DNA of 64,000 nucleotides, taken from Flavimaricola marinus (GTDB taxonomy: Bacteria > Pseudomonadota > Alphaproteobacteria > Rhodobacterales > Rhodobacteraceae). Where the stretch lies: the NCBI RefSeq assembly GCF_900184895.1, contig NZ_FXZK01000007.1, positions 62,001-126,000 of the forward strand, written 5' to 3'. The notes beneath the pieces were generated by a model. It saw only the letters and a program-made list of their open reading frames with translations, made no database searches and had not been told where the DNA came from. Shown here piece after piece: positions 44,893 through 53,542 of the stretch. Each line of letters starts with the position of its first letter. Position 1 is the stretch's first letter. A program made the translations under genes and the position numbers.

Positions 44893-44907
44893 GAACAAAA
44901 AGAGAAC
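44893..44907 (+). promoter_or_regulatory. LexA (SOS) box
   Basis: GAACAAAAAGAGAAC matches the alphaproteobacterial LexA direct repeat GAAC-N7-GAAC (GTTC-N7-GTTC on the other strand) perfectly. An extra GAAC overlaps the -10 element at 44880-44883. Binding here would block the transcription start, so the cassette should be induced by DNA damage. Confidence 0.85.
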
Positions 44908-44928
44908 ACTTGTAACGAAGGAGCGCCC

Positions 44929-45588
44929 GTGACGTGCCCGCCGAGCCTGCACATAGCCAACCATCCCCGGCCCGCGTCAGAGCCGCGACAGGCGACGCTG
45001 GCCGAGGTGTTTCCTGGCACGGCGGTGGACGGGGCAGCGCCCGGCTTCGTGATCGCGCACCTGCCCGCCAAGTCGGGGCCAGTGCTGTGGATTCAGGATC
45101 GGCAGTCGCTGCGCGAAACTGGCAGGCCCTATCTGGCCGGGATGACGCATCCACCCGAAATACTGTTTCTGACGGTCAGCCGGGCAGTCGACGTGCTCTG
45201 GGCAATGGAACAGGGTCTGGGCTGCTCCGGACTGTCGGCCGTGGTGGGCGAGGTCTGGGGGGATCCGCCCGCACTGGATTTCACCGCATCGAAACGGCTG
45301 GCGCTGCGATCCGAGGCGCACAACGTGCCGGCATGGCTGATCCGCAGGGCGGGATCGGCCGATCTCAGCGCGGCACGGGAACGCTGGCGGCTGGCGTCGC
45401 TGCCATCCCTGCCCAATCCCGCCGATATGCGCAGCCCCGGCGCGCCACAATGGCGGGCCGATCTGTTCCGGGCGCGATGGCGGACACCGGGGCAATGGGT
45501 GGTGCGCTATGATCCGGCCGCACACTCCATGGCCTTTGACCATCCGGTCAGCAGCAGCCCCACAGATCAGCAACAGGCGACGGGCTAA
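44929..45588 (+). CDS. imuA: ImuA, accessory protein of the SOS mutasome
   Basis: A 219-residue RecA/SulA-like protein that works with ImuB and DnaE2 in damage-induced mutagenesis. Features include TLAEVFPGTAVDGAAPGFVIAHLPAKSGPVLWIQDR, EILFLTVSRAVDVLWAMEQGL (compare RecA-fold helix) and LALRSEAHNVPAWLIR followed by a basic-aromatic end (APQWRADLFRARWRTPGQWVV). The start is GTG, with AAGGAG seven bases upstream. A LexA box lies directly upstream. Usual length for alphaproteobacterial ImuA. Confidence 0.85.
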   Translation: MTCPPSLHIANHPRPASEPRQATLAEVFPGTAVDGAAPGFVIAHLPAKSGPVLWIQDRQSLRETGRPYLAGMTHPPEILFLTVSRAVDVLWAMEQGLGCSGLSAVVGEVWGDPPALDFTASKRLALRSEAHNVPAWLIRRAGSADLSAARERWRLASLPSLPNPADMRSPGAPQWRADLFRARWRTPGQWVVRYDPAAHSMAFDHPVSSSPTDQQQATG

Positions 45589-45609
45589 ACCAGCCCGCCC
45601 CCCAAGACC

Positions 45610-47529
45610 ATGAGGGGCGAGGACGCGCTGCCGGTCCTCGCCTTTCCCACGCCTCAAACCGATCCTCGATCTGGCCCCCAAACCGCGCCCAAACAGACCT
45701 CCCGTCCCGGCAGACGGGCCAACCCCGACGATCTGACGCGGGCGATCGCCGCGCTGCAATCGGCAGAGCAAGCCGAACAGGCCCCCGCCAGAAGGCCCCC
45801 AACCACGCCGGAAACGGAGCAGGAAGACAGCTTCAGCCCCGTCGGCCTGCCCAAAGCGAAAGCCAAACCGAGGACCAAACCGCAGTGGCGGGCCGGGCCA
45901 GAGCAGGGCCGCGACGTGGGCGATACAGGGCCCGGGCGGGTGGGTGCCGCCGCAGGCGCAGTCACCCCGACCGGCACCGCTCCGAAACCACGCGACCCGC
46001 TCGCAAGGCGTATACTGTCGCTGCACCTGCCGAACTTCGCCATGGAGCGGTGGCAACGGGAGGCGGCACGCCGTGGCGATGCACTGCCCGAAGATCTGCC
46101 GCAGGCGCTCGCCATCGAAGGACAGCACGGGCCCATTATCCACGCCCTCAACCGGGCGGCGGCGCTGGCAGGTGTGCATCTCGGGGCGCGGGTCGTGGAC
46201 ATGCGGGCGCTCGTGCCAACGCTCAAGGTGGAGTATGCCGACACCGGAGCCGACCGGGCCGCGCTCGGACGGCTGATGCTCTGGGCGCGGCGCTGGTGTC
46301 CGTGGACAGCACTCGACGGGGCGGCGGGGCTGGTGATGGACACCACAGGATCGGATCACCTCTGGGGCGGCGAAGCGGCGATGCTGCGCGAGATCGAAGG
46401 ACGACTGGGCAGCCTCGGGCTCAGCTCCAGCCTTGCCATCGCGCCCACCCACGGCGCCGCATGGGCGCTGGCGCGAATGGGCGGGGTGCGCGAGGTGTGC
46501 GATGCCGAGGGGCTGGCGCTGCGGATGGCGCCGCTGCCGGTGCGGGCGCTGCGGCTGGATGGGGAGACTGTGCTGCTGCTCAAACGGCTCGGGCTGAAAA
46601 CCATAGGCGAACTGGCGGCTGTGCCACGGCTGTCACTGGCGCGACGGTTCAGCCGGGCGGCACTCCCCGGCAACCCCCTGCTGCGGCTCGATCAGATGAT
46701 GGGTACATTGGCCGAACCGGTCTCGGCCCCCGATGACCCACCACGCTTCGCGGTGCAATCAGCCCTCGCCGAACCGGTGCAGGACCCGACCCCGCACCTG
46801 CCCGCCCTCTGCGCCGAACTCTGCGACGGAATGGCCGCGGCGGGCTTTGGAGCACGACGGATCAGCCTCACGATCTACCGCAGCGATGGCGAAGTGAGCA
46901 CCGTCGAGGCGGCAGCCTCGCAGCCCAGCCGCGATCCGGGGCACCTGATGCGACTGTTTGACGGCAAACTCGACAGGATCGACCCCGGCTTCGGCTTTGA
47001 CCTGATCACCCTGGCCGCCACTGTGGCGGAAAAGATCATCGTGACGCAAACCCGGCTGGACGGCGAAGCCGAAGCCGGACCGGATCTGGCGCGACTGATC
47101 GACCGGCTCTCGGCGAGGTTCGGCGCCAGTGCGCTGCGCAGACCTGCGATGCGTGAAAGCCACATGCCGGAACGGCGCGAAATCTGGGCACCCGCAATGG
47201 CAGGGGCACCACGACGGCCGGAACCCGGAGCGCAGCCGCGGCCGGTCCGACTGTTCGACCCGGCCGAGGAAGTGCGGGTTGTCTATGCCGTCCCCGAAGG
47301 ACCGCCAGCGCAGTTCATCTGGCGCAGACAAACCCACCGGGTCACACGGTTCGCCGGCCCGGAACGGATCGCCCCCGAATGGTGGGCCGACCGGCCCGGC
47401 ACCCGGCTGCGGGATTACTACCGGGTCGAAGATCACCACGGGCAGCGTTTCTGGATCTATCGCGAAGGCGTGCAGGAGGATGGACGCGGCGGCGTTCCGG
47501 CCTGGTTCGTCCATGGGGTCTTTGCATGA
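45610..47529 (+). CDS. imuB: ImuB, catalytically inactive Y-family polymerase homologue
   Basis: Up to 639 residues. The Y-family core begins about residue 133 (RRILSLHLPNFAMERW), where the catalytic Asp pair of active enzymes is replaced, as expected for ImuB, which serves as adaptor linking DnaE2 to the sliding clamp. LGLSSSLAIAPTHGAAWALARMG, ALRLDGETVLLLKRLGLKTIGELAAVPR (helix-hairpin-helix region) and the C-terminal ImuB domain follow. RPVRLFDP near residue 540 may be the clamp-binding site. The first 132 residues are Pro/Gln/Lys-rich and unlike the family; the true start may be internal, and no clear ribosome site precedes the ATG at 45610. Confidence 0.82.
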   Translation: MRGEDALPVLAFPTPQTDPRSGPQTAPKQTSRPGRRANPDDLTRAIAALQSAEQAEQAPARRPPTTPETEQEDSFSPVGLPKAKAKPRTKPQWRAGPEQGRDVGDTGPGRVGAAAGAVTPTGTAPKPRDPLARRILSLHLPNFAMERWQREAARRGDALPEDLPQALAIEGQHGPIIHALNRAAALAGVHLGARVVDMRALVPTLKVEYADTGADRAALGRLMLWARRWCPWTALDGAAGLVMDTTGSDHLWGGEAAMLREIEGRLGSLGLSSSLAIAPTHGAAWALARMGGVREVCDAEGLALRMAPLPVRALRLDGETVLLLKRLGLKTIGELAAVPRLSLARRFSRAALPGNPLLRLDQMMGTLAEPVSAPDDPPRFAVQSALAEPVQDPTPHLPALCAELCDGMAAAGFGARRISLTIYRSDGEVSTVEAAASQPSRDPGHLMRLFDGKLDRIDPGFGFDLITLAATVAEKIIVTQTRLDGEAEAGPDLARLIDRLSARFGASALRRPAMRESHMPERREIWAPAMAGAPRRPEPGAQPRPVRLFDPAEEVRVVYAVPEGPPAQFIWRRQTHRVTRFAGPERIAPEWWADRPGTRLRDYYRVEDHHGQRFWIYREGVQEDGRGGVPAWFVHGVFA

Positions 47530-47544
47530 CCCCGCCAATCCAAA

Positions 47545-47570
47545 TGCGCGCCTGCGGCGCACGCTTTTTT
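47545..47570 (+). terminator. Terminator-like hairpin with T6 after imuB
   Basis: A GC-rich imperfect hairpin (TGCGC...GCGCA around 47545-47561) is followed by TTTTTT at 47565-47570, 15 bases after the imuB stop. It stands at the head of the repeat between imuB and dnaE2 and could lower dnaE2 expression relative to imuB. Confidence 0.4.
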
Positions 47571-47584
47571 GCCCTTCGGGCAGC

Positions 47585-47694
47585 TTGGGGCTCTGCCCCA
47601 AACCCCGCCGTACTTCTGGCCAAAAGAAGCGATGGATATCCTCGTGTTTCTTTTGGCGTCAAATACGGCGGGGGTTCGGGGGCAGCGCCCCCGG
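47585..47694. repeat. Large imperfect inverted repeat (REP/MITE-like) between imuB and dnaE2
   Basis: The left arm (47585-47629, containing GGGGCTCTGCCCCAAACCCC, GCCGTACTTCTGGC and CAAAAGAAG) pairs with the right arm (47647-47694, containing CTTTTGGCGTCAAATACGGC and GGGGGTTCGGGGGCAGCGCC) over about 45 positions with a few mismatches and a 17-base centre. The left end itself forms GGGGC-TCT-GCCCC. Similar GGGGC...GCCCC AAACCCC units are typical of dispersed intergenic repeats in rhodobacteria (recollection, not checked). It breaks what is usually a compact imuB-dnaE2 junction. Confidence 0.75.
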
Positions 47695-47721
47695 CAAGCT
47701 CTCGGCAAACCCAGCGGTCTC

Positions 47722-50700
47722 ATGCCTGAGAACGATCATGCCCACCCCCGCCGGACCTTGCCCGAGGACGGGGCGTTCACGCCAAACCCACCGGCCTCCT
47801 TCGTGGAGTTTGGCCTGGCGTCATGTTTCTCGTTCCTGCGCGGGGCGTCGGATGCGGTGGATTTTGCCCATGAGGCCTGGGCCTTGGGCTATAGCCAGAT
47901 CGGAATCGCCGACTTCAACTCGCTCGCCGGTGTCGTGCGTTTGCATGTCGAGGCCCGCAAGGCGGCGCTGCGCCCGCTGATCGGCTGCCGCTTGGTGCTG
48001 ATCTCGGGCGAGGCGTTCCTGGCCTATCCTGCGGACCGCGACGCCTACGGCCGTCTTTCGCGTTTGCTCTCGAAGGGCAAGATGCGTGATCCGGAGGGCG
48101 TTTGGCAGGCCAAGGGGCTTTGCGATCTGACCCTCGATGATCTTGCCCGCGACAGCGAGGGCGTGCATCTGATTGCCCTGCCCGGCGAGGATCTGGACCG
48201 CTTCGCCAAGGATCTGCCCCGCCTCACCCGCCGCCTGCCCAGCCTGCGCCACATCGCTGCCGCGCACCTCTATCGTGGCGATGACCGCGCCCGGATCAAC
48301 AGGCTCGACCGCCTCGCCACGCAGCACGGCCTGCGCCTCTTGGCCACCAATGACGTGCTTTATCACGCTCCTGATCGCCGCCCGCTTCAGGATGTGATGA
48401 CCTGTATCCGCGAGAAATGCACATTGGCCGATGCCGGCTTTCGCCTCGAGCCCAACGCCGAGCGCCACCTGAAATCCCCCGCCGAGATGGCCCGCCTCTT
48501 CTCGGAATGGCCCCATGCCATCCGCGCCACCCGCGAGTTGGCTGGCCAGATCCGCTTTTGCCTGACTGACCTAGCCTATGAATATCCTCGCGAGGTGATC
48601 CCGGCCGATTGCACCCCGCAGGCGCATCTGGAAAAGCTGACCTGGGAGGGCGCCGCGTGGCGCTACCCCGACGGGGTGACACCCGAGACCGCCGCCACCC
48701 TGCGCAAAGAGCTTGCGATGATCGAAAAGCTCGACATCGCCCGCTATTTCCTGACCATCCACGACATCATCCGCTTTGCCCGCCACGAGACCAGCCCGCC
48801 GATTCTGTGCCAGGGGCGTGGCTCGGCCGCCAATTCCGCCGTCTGTTACGTGCTCGGGATCACCGCTGTCGACCCGGTCCAACACAGCCTTTTGTTCGAG
48901 CGCTTCATCTCTGAGGAGCGCAAAGAGCCCCCCGATATCGACGTCGATTTCGAGCATGAGCGCCGCGAGGAGGTGATCCAGCACATCTACTCGAAATATG
49001 GCCGCGAGCGGGCGGGCCTTTGCGCCACCGTGATCCACTATCGCCCCCGCTCCGCGATCCGCGAGGTGGGCAAGGTCATGGGCCTGTCCGAAGACGTGAC
49101 CGGTGCTCTGGCCAAGACCATCTGGGGCTCTTGGGGCAAGGAGGTCGGCGGCGAACACGTCAAGGAGGCAGGCCTCGATCTGTCTGATCCGCTCTTGCGC
49201 AAGACGATCCTCATCGCCCAGCAATTGATCGGGATGCCGCGCCATCTGGGCCAGCATGTCGGCGGCTTCATCCTGACCGAGCGGCCCCTGACAGAGACCG
49301 TGCCCATCGGCAATGGGGCGATGCCAGACCGGACCTTTATCGAATGGGACAAGGACGACATCGACGCGCTTGGCATTCTCAAGGTCGACATTCTGGCGCT
49401 TGGAATGCTCACCTGCATCCGCAAGGCTTTCGACCTGATTTCAGCGCATTACGGGCAGAGCTTCACATTGGCGACCACCCCGCGGGAAGACCCGCGCGTC
49501 TATGAGATGCTCTGCCGGGGTGACAGCGTCGGCGTGTTTCAGGTGGAGAGCCGCGCCCAGATGAACATGCTGCCGCGCCTGCGCCCGCGCGAGTTCTACG
49601 ATCTGGTGATCGAGGTGGCCATCGTGCGACCGGGGCCAATCCAGGGCGATATGGTCCACCCCTATCTGCGCCGCCGCAATGGCGAGGAGATCGTGGAATA
49701 TCCCAGCCCCGGCGCGCCGCATGACCCGTCCGAGCTGAAAAACATCCTTGGGCGCACCCTCGGGGTGCCGATTTTCCAAGAGCAGGCGATGAAGATCGCG
49801 ATCGAGGCGGCGCAGTTCTCGCCCGCCGAGGCCAACGAATTGCGCAAGGCGATGGCCACCTTCCGCTCCAAGGGCACCATCGGACTGCTGGAGGACAAGA
49901 TGGTCGGCCGGATGACGACACGCGGCTATGACGAAGACTTCGCCCGGCGCTGTTTCAACCAGATCAAGGGCTTTGGCGAATACGGCTTTCCCGAAAGTCA
50001 CGCCGCCAGCTTCGCGCATCTGGTCTACGTCTCCTCATGGCTGAAATGTCATTTCCCTGCCGTGTTTTGCGCCGCACTCTTGAACTCGCAGCCGATGGGG
50101 TTCTACGCCCCCGCCCAGATCGTGCGAGACGCCCGCGAGCATGGGGTCGAGGTGCGTCCGCCGGATGTGAACTACTCCGAATGGAACAATACGCTCGAAC
50201 CCACCCGCGAAGGCTTTGCCGTGCGCCTTGGTCTGCGCCAGATCGGCGGCTTCCGCGAGGATGCCGCGCATCGCCTGACCGCCGCCCGCGATGCGCCCTA
50301 TGCCGATCCCAAGGATCTGCAGACCCGCGCCGGGCTGTCGGCGGCACATGTGCGCAGGCTGGCCGAGGCCGACGCCATGCGCTCCATGTTCATCGACCGC
50401 AGGCAGGCGCTCTGGGAGGCCAAGGGGCTGCGCGATGCCCCCGACTTGCCGCTGTTCCAACAGGGCTCGGATGAGGGGATCGAGGCCACCGTGCCCCTGC
50501 CCGTCATGCCGGTCTGCGAGCAGGTGGTGGCCGATTACCAGACGCTCCGGCTCAGCCTCAAGGCGCACCCGATGGCGTTTCTGCGCAAGAGCCTGACCAA
50601 GCAGCGCTATATCTCCACCGCCGATCTGCAACGCAGCCGCAACTGGCAACAGGTCAGCCTTGCCGGGCTCGTGCTGATCCGGCAGCGGCCGGGCAGCGCC

Positions 50701-51036
50701 AAGGGGGTCTGCTTCATCACGCTCGAGGATGAACTGGGCGTGGCCAATCTGGTGATCTGGCCCAAGGTCATGGAGGCCTACCGCAAGGTCATCATGCAAT
50801 CGCGGCTTCTGGTGATCCACGGGCGGGTGCAGCGCGATGTCGAGATCATTCACGTGGTGGCCGACAGGCTGGAGGATCGGTCCGACGCGCTGCTGCGATT
50901 GGCTCCGGACGGGCTGGCTCCGCCGACGGCCCATGCCGACGAAGTGAACAGACCTCTGGGCAGCGCCATGTCCGCGCCCACTTCCCGGCACCCACGGGAT
51001 GTGCGGGTGATCCCGAAAAGTCGCGACTTTCACTAG
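47722..51036 (+). CDS. dnaE2: Error-prone DNA polymerase DnaE2 (ImuC)
   Basis: A 1104-residue C-family polymerase that performs lesion bypass with ImuA and ImuB. The N-terminal PHP domain (FVEFGLASCFSFLRGASDAVDFAHEAWALGYSQIGIADFNSLAGVVRLH) lacks the His-x-His that binds metal in DnaE1, so proofreading is unlikely. The catalytic Asp residues are present (PPDIDVDFEHERREEV and ILKVDILALGMLTC). HLGQHVGGFILTERPL, KGFGEYGFPESHAASFAHLVYVSSWLKCHFPAVFCAALLNSQPMGFY (helix-hairpin-helix) and a terminal OB fold complete it. The start at MPENDHAHP follows the upstream repeat. Arginine codons are mostly CGC, unlike CGG-rich imuB. Confidence 0.92.
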   Translation: MPENDHAHPRRTLPEDGAFTPNPPASFVEFGLASCFSFLRGASDAVDFAHEAWALGYSQIGIADFNSLAGVVRLHVEARKAALRPLIGCRLVLISGEAFLAYPADRDAYGRLSRLLSKGKMRDPEGVWQAKGLCDLTLDDLARDSEGVHLIALPGEDLDRFAKDLPRLTRRLPSLRHIAAAHLYRGDDRARINRLDRLATQHGLRLLATNDVLYHAPDRRPLQDVMTCIREKCTLADAGFRLEPNAERHLKSPAEMARLFSEWPHAIRATRELAGQIRFCLTDLAYEYPREVIPADCTPQAHLEKLTWEGAAWRYPDGVTPETAATLRKELAMIEKLDIARYFLTIHDIIRFARHETSPPILCQGRGSAANSAVCYVLGITAVDPVQHSLLFERFISEERKEPPDIDVDFEHERREEVIQHIYSKYGRERAGLCATVIHYRPRSAIREVGKVMGLSEDVTGALAKTIWGSWGKEVGGEHVKEAGLDLSDPLLRKTILIAQQLIGMPRHLGQHVGGFILTERPLTETVPIGNGAMPDRTFIEWDKDDIDALGILKVDILALGMLTCIRKAFDLISAHYGQSFTLATTPREDPRVYEMLCRGDSVGVFQVESRAQMNMLPRLRPREFYDLVIEVAIVRPGPIQGDMVHPYLRRRNGEEIVEYPSPGAPHDPSELKNILGRTLGVPIFQEQAMKIAIEAAQFSPAEANELRKAMATFRSKGTIGLLEDKMVGRMTTRGYDEDFARRCFNQIKGFGEYGFPESHAASFAHLVYVSSWLKCHFPAVFCAALLNSQPMGFYAPAQIVRDAREHGVEVRPPDVNYSEWNNTLEPTREGFAVRLGLRQIGGFREDAAHRLTAARDAPYADPKDLQTRAGLSAAHVRRLAEADAMRSMFIDRRQALWEAKGLRDAPDLPLFQQGSDEGIEATVPLPVMPVCEQVVADYQTLRLSLKAHPMAFLRKSLTKQRYISTADLQRSRNWQQVSLAGLVLIRQRPGSAKGVCFITLEDELGVANLVIWPKVMEAYRKVIMQSRLLVIHGRVQRDVEIIHVVADRLEDRSDALLRLAPDGLAPPTAHADEVNRPLGSAMSAPTSRHPRDVRVIPKSRDFH

Positions 51037-51150
51037 GCTTATCCAGCGTTCGCCTAAATAACAGGCAGCTTCCCAGAGACAAAGAGCCGCACGTCGGGGC
51101 AATACGGGGGAACGCATTGCCAATCCGTTAATCACCTATATCCTGACGCC

Positions 51151-52602
51151 ATGAGACAAACGCAAAACCAACAGGGCCAAAGCCAATCGCAGTGCTTTGA
51201 TGAGATGTGGGGCCGCAACGACGGTCTCCGCGAACCATACGGCAAATTCAACGAATGGTTCGCCGAAGAAGACCCGGCCCGCCTGCGCGCCAAACAGCGC
51301 GAGGCCGAGGAAGTGTTTCGCCTCACCGGAATCACCTTCAACGTCTACGGACGCGAAGAGGCCGCCGAACGGCTGATCCCCTTCGACATCGTGCCGCGGA
51401 TCATTTCCGGCCGGGAATGGACCAAGCTCGAACGCGGCATCGAACAGCGGGTGCGGGCGATCAACGCCTTCCTCCACGACATCTACCACCGGCAAGAAAT
51501 CGTGCGGGCGGGCCGCCTGCCTGCCGAGATGATCTCCAAGAACGCGGCCTTCATTCCCGAGATGATCGGGGTCACGCCGCCCGGCGGGATCTATACCCAC
51601 ATCGTGGGGATCGATCTGGTGCGCACCGGGGATGACGACTTCTTCGTGCTCGAGGACAACGCCCGCACACCGTCGGGCGTCAGCTACATGCTGGAAAACC
51701 GCGAGACGATGCTGCGGATGTTCCCGGAACTGTTCTCGCAGAACCGGGTGCAGCCGGTGTCGGACTATCCGCGCGAGCTGCACCGCAGCCTGTCGGCCTG
51801 CGCGCCGAACGCGACCACCGACACCCCCGTCGTGGCGGTGATGACGCCGGGGATCTACAACTCGGCCTATTACGAACACTCGTTCCTCGCCGACAAGATG
51901 GGCGTCGAGCTGGTCGAGGGCAGCGATCTGCGGGTCGTCGACGGGCGCATCGCAATGCGGACCACCCAAGGCTACAAGGCGATCGACGTCATCTATCGGC
52001 GGATCGACGACGACTACCTCGACCCGCTGAACTTCAATCCAGAAAGCGCGCTCGGCGTGCCGGGAATCATGGATGTCTACCGGGCTGGCGGGATCACCAT
52101 CGCCAACGCCCCCGGCACCGGCATCGCGGACGACAAGGCGATCTACAGCTACATGCCCGACATCGTCGAATTCTACACCGGCGAGAAAGCGATCCTGCAA
52201 AACGTGCCGACATGGCGGTGCTCGGACCCGTCCAGCCTGCAATACGTCCTCGACAACCTCGCCGATCTGGTGGTCAAGGAGGTGCACGGCTCCGGCGGCT
52301 ACGGGATGCTGATCGGGCCGACGGCCAGCAAGAAAGAGATCGCGGAATTCCGCGACAAGCTGAAGTCGCGACCGGGCAACTACATCGCCCAGCCGACGCT
52401 CAGCCTCTCGACGGTGCCGATCTTTACCAAGTCCGGGCTGGCGCCGCGCCACGTCGACCTTCGGCCCTTCGTTCTGGTCTCGCCCGACGGGATCAAGATC
52501 ACGCCCGGCGGACTGACCCGCGTGGCGCTGAAAAAAGGCAGCCTCGTCGTCAACTCCAGCCAAGGTGGCGGGACCAAAGACACCTGGGTCTTGGGAGACT
52601 GA
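51151..52602 (+). CDS. Circularly permuted ATP-grasp protein of the Anbu operon
   Basis: A 483-residue CP-ATP-grasp protein (DUF404/DUF407). FDEMWGRNDGLREPYGKFNEWF is the family start; PFDIVPRIISGREWTKLERGIEQRVRAINAFLHDIYHRQEI and VLEDNARTPSGVSYMLENRETM follow. The nucleotide-binding part is VVKEVHGSGGYGMLIGPTA, with DLRPFVLVSPDGIKITPGGLTRVALKKGSLVVNSSQGGGTKDTWVL at the end. ATP-dependent ligation of an amino acid or peptide is expected; in this operon its product may be a small peptide tag (inference from the family). First gene of the Anbu operon. Confidence 0.9.
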   Translation: MRQTQNQQGQSQSQCFDEMWGRNDGLREPYGKFNEWFAEEDPARLRAKQREAEEVFRLTGITFNVYGREEAAERLIPFDIVPRIISGREWTKLERGIEQRVRAINAFLHDIYHRQEIVRAGRLPAEMISKNAAFIPEMIGVTPPGGIYTHIVGIDLVRTGDDDFFVLEDNARTPSGVSYMLENRETMLRMFPELFSQNRVQPVSDYPRELHRSLSACAPNATTDTPVVAVMTPGIYNSAYYEHSFLADKMGVELVEGSDLRVVDGRIAMRTTQGYKAIDVIYRRIDDDYLDPLNFNPESALGVPGIMDVYRAGGITIANAPGTGIADDKAIYSYMPDIVEFYTGEKAILQNVPTWRCSDPSSLQYVLDNLADLVVKEVHGSGGYGMLIGPTASKKEIAEFRDKLKSRPGNYIAQPTLSLSTVPIFTKSGLAPRHVDLRPFVLVSPDGIKITPGGLTRVALKKGSLVVNSSQGGGTKDTWVLGD

Positions 52603-52603
52603 C

Positions 52604-53542
52604 ATGTTGGGAAAAACCGCAGGCGGCCTCTACTGGATGTCGCGCTATCTCGAACGGTCCGAAAACACCGCCCGGATGATCGAAGCAGGGCAGCGGATCG
52701 CGCTGACCCGGTCGTCGTCCGATGAGGAATGGATCAGCATTCTGCAGGCCGCAGGCACGCTGGCCGGCTACAATGCGAAATACGACACGATCACCGGCGA
52801 CACCGCGATCGACTGGATGCTGCGCGATCCGGCCAATGCCTCCTCGGTGATGTCGGTCGTCGAAATGGCGCGCAACAACGCAAAGCTGGTGCGCACCGCC
52901 CTCACCCGCGAGGTGTGGGAGGCAATCAACGAATGCTGGATGGTGCTCAAGGACTGCCTCGCCCGCAAGGTCTCGGAACGTGACCTGCCGCAAGTGCTGA
53001 GCAAGGTCCGGCAACGCGCGGCCTTCGTGCGCGGGGCGATGCATGGCACCATGCTGCGCAACGACATCTACGATTTCGCCCGGATCGGCACGTTCATCGA
53101 ACGGGCCGACAACACGTCGCGGATTCTCGACGTGAAATACTACGTGCTGCTGCCGACGGCGCTGTCGGTGGGCAGTTCCATCGACAACGTGCAATGGGAA
53201 AGCATCCTCAGCTCGGTTTCGGCCGAGGGGGGCTACCGGCTGACCTATGGGCAAAAGGTGCTCCCGCACCAGATCTCGCAATTCCTGATCCTCGACAAGC
53301 GGATGCCAAGGAGCCTGAGCTTCTGCATCCACAAGATCCGCGACAATCTGGAATATCTGACGCAGGACTACGGCACGCGGCTGCCGTCGGCGGACATGGC
53401 GGACGCCCTGTGCCGATCGGTGTCGGAACGCTCGATCCACGACATATTCGAGATGGGCCTGCACGAATTCATCGCGGGATTCCTGCTCGATCTGTCGGCC
53501 CTCGGGCAGCAAACAGAATTGGACTACCGGTTTAATGAATGA
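52604..53542 (+). CDS. Alpha-E domain protein (DUF403)
   Basis: A 312-residue helical protein. MLGKTAGGLYWMSRYLERSE followed by NTARMIEAG is the DUF403 signature; NAKLVRTALTREVWEAINECWMVLKDC, MHGTMLRNDIYDFARIGTFIERADNTSRILDVKYYVLLP and PRSLSFCIHKIRDNLEYL are conserved helices. It always accompanies a CP-ATP-grasp gene; the biochemical role is not settled. The start lies directly after the stop of the ATP-grasp gene, with GGGAGA upstream; an in-frame ATG 13 codons earlier is inside that gene. It overlaps the transglutaminase-like gene by 8 bases. Confidence 0.9.
   Translation: MLGKTAGGLYWMSRYLERSENTARMIEAGQRIALTRSSSDEEWISILQAAGTLAGYNAKYDTITGDTAIDWMLRDPANASSVMSVVEMARNNAKLVRTALTREVWEAINECWMVLKDCLARKVSERDLPQVLSKVRQRAAFVRGAMHGTMLRNDIYDFARIGTFIERADNTSRILDVKYYVLLPTALSVGSSIDNVQWESILSSVSAEGGYRLTYGQKVLPHQISQFLILDKRMPRSLSFCIHKIRDNLEYLTQDYGTRLPSADMADALCRSVSERSIHDIFEMGLHEFIAGFLLDLSALGQQTELDYRFNE

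Noticed and set aside
47569-47721. 51-codon N-terminal extension of DnaE2
   Set aside because: It is a translation of the inverted repeat, with no similarity to the polymerase family; the start at MPENDHAHP is preferred.
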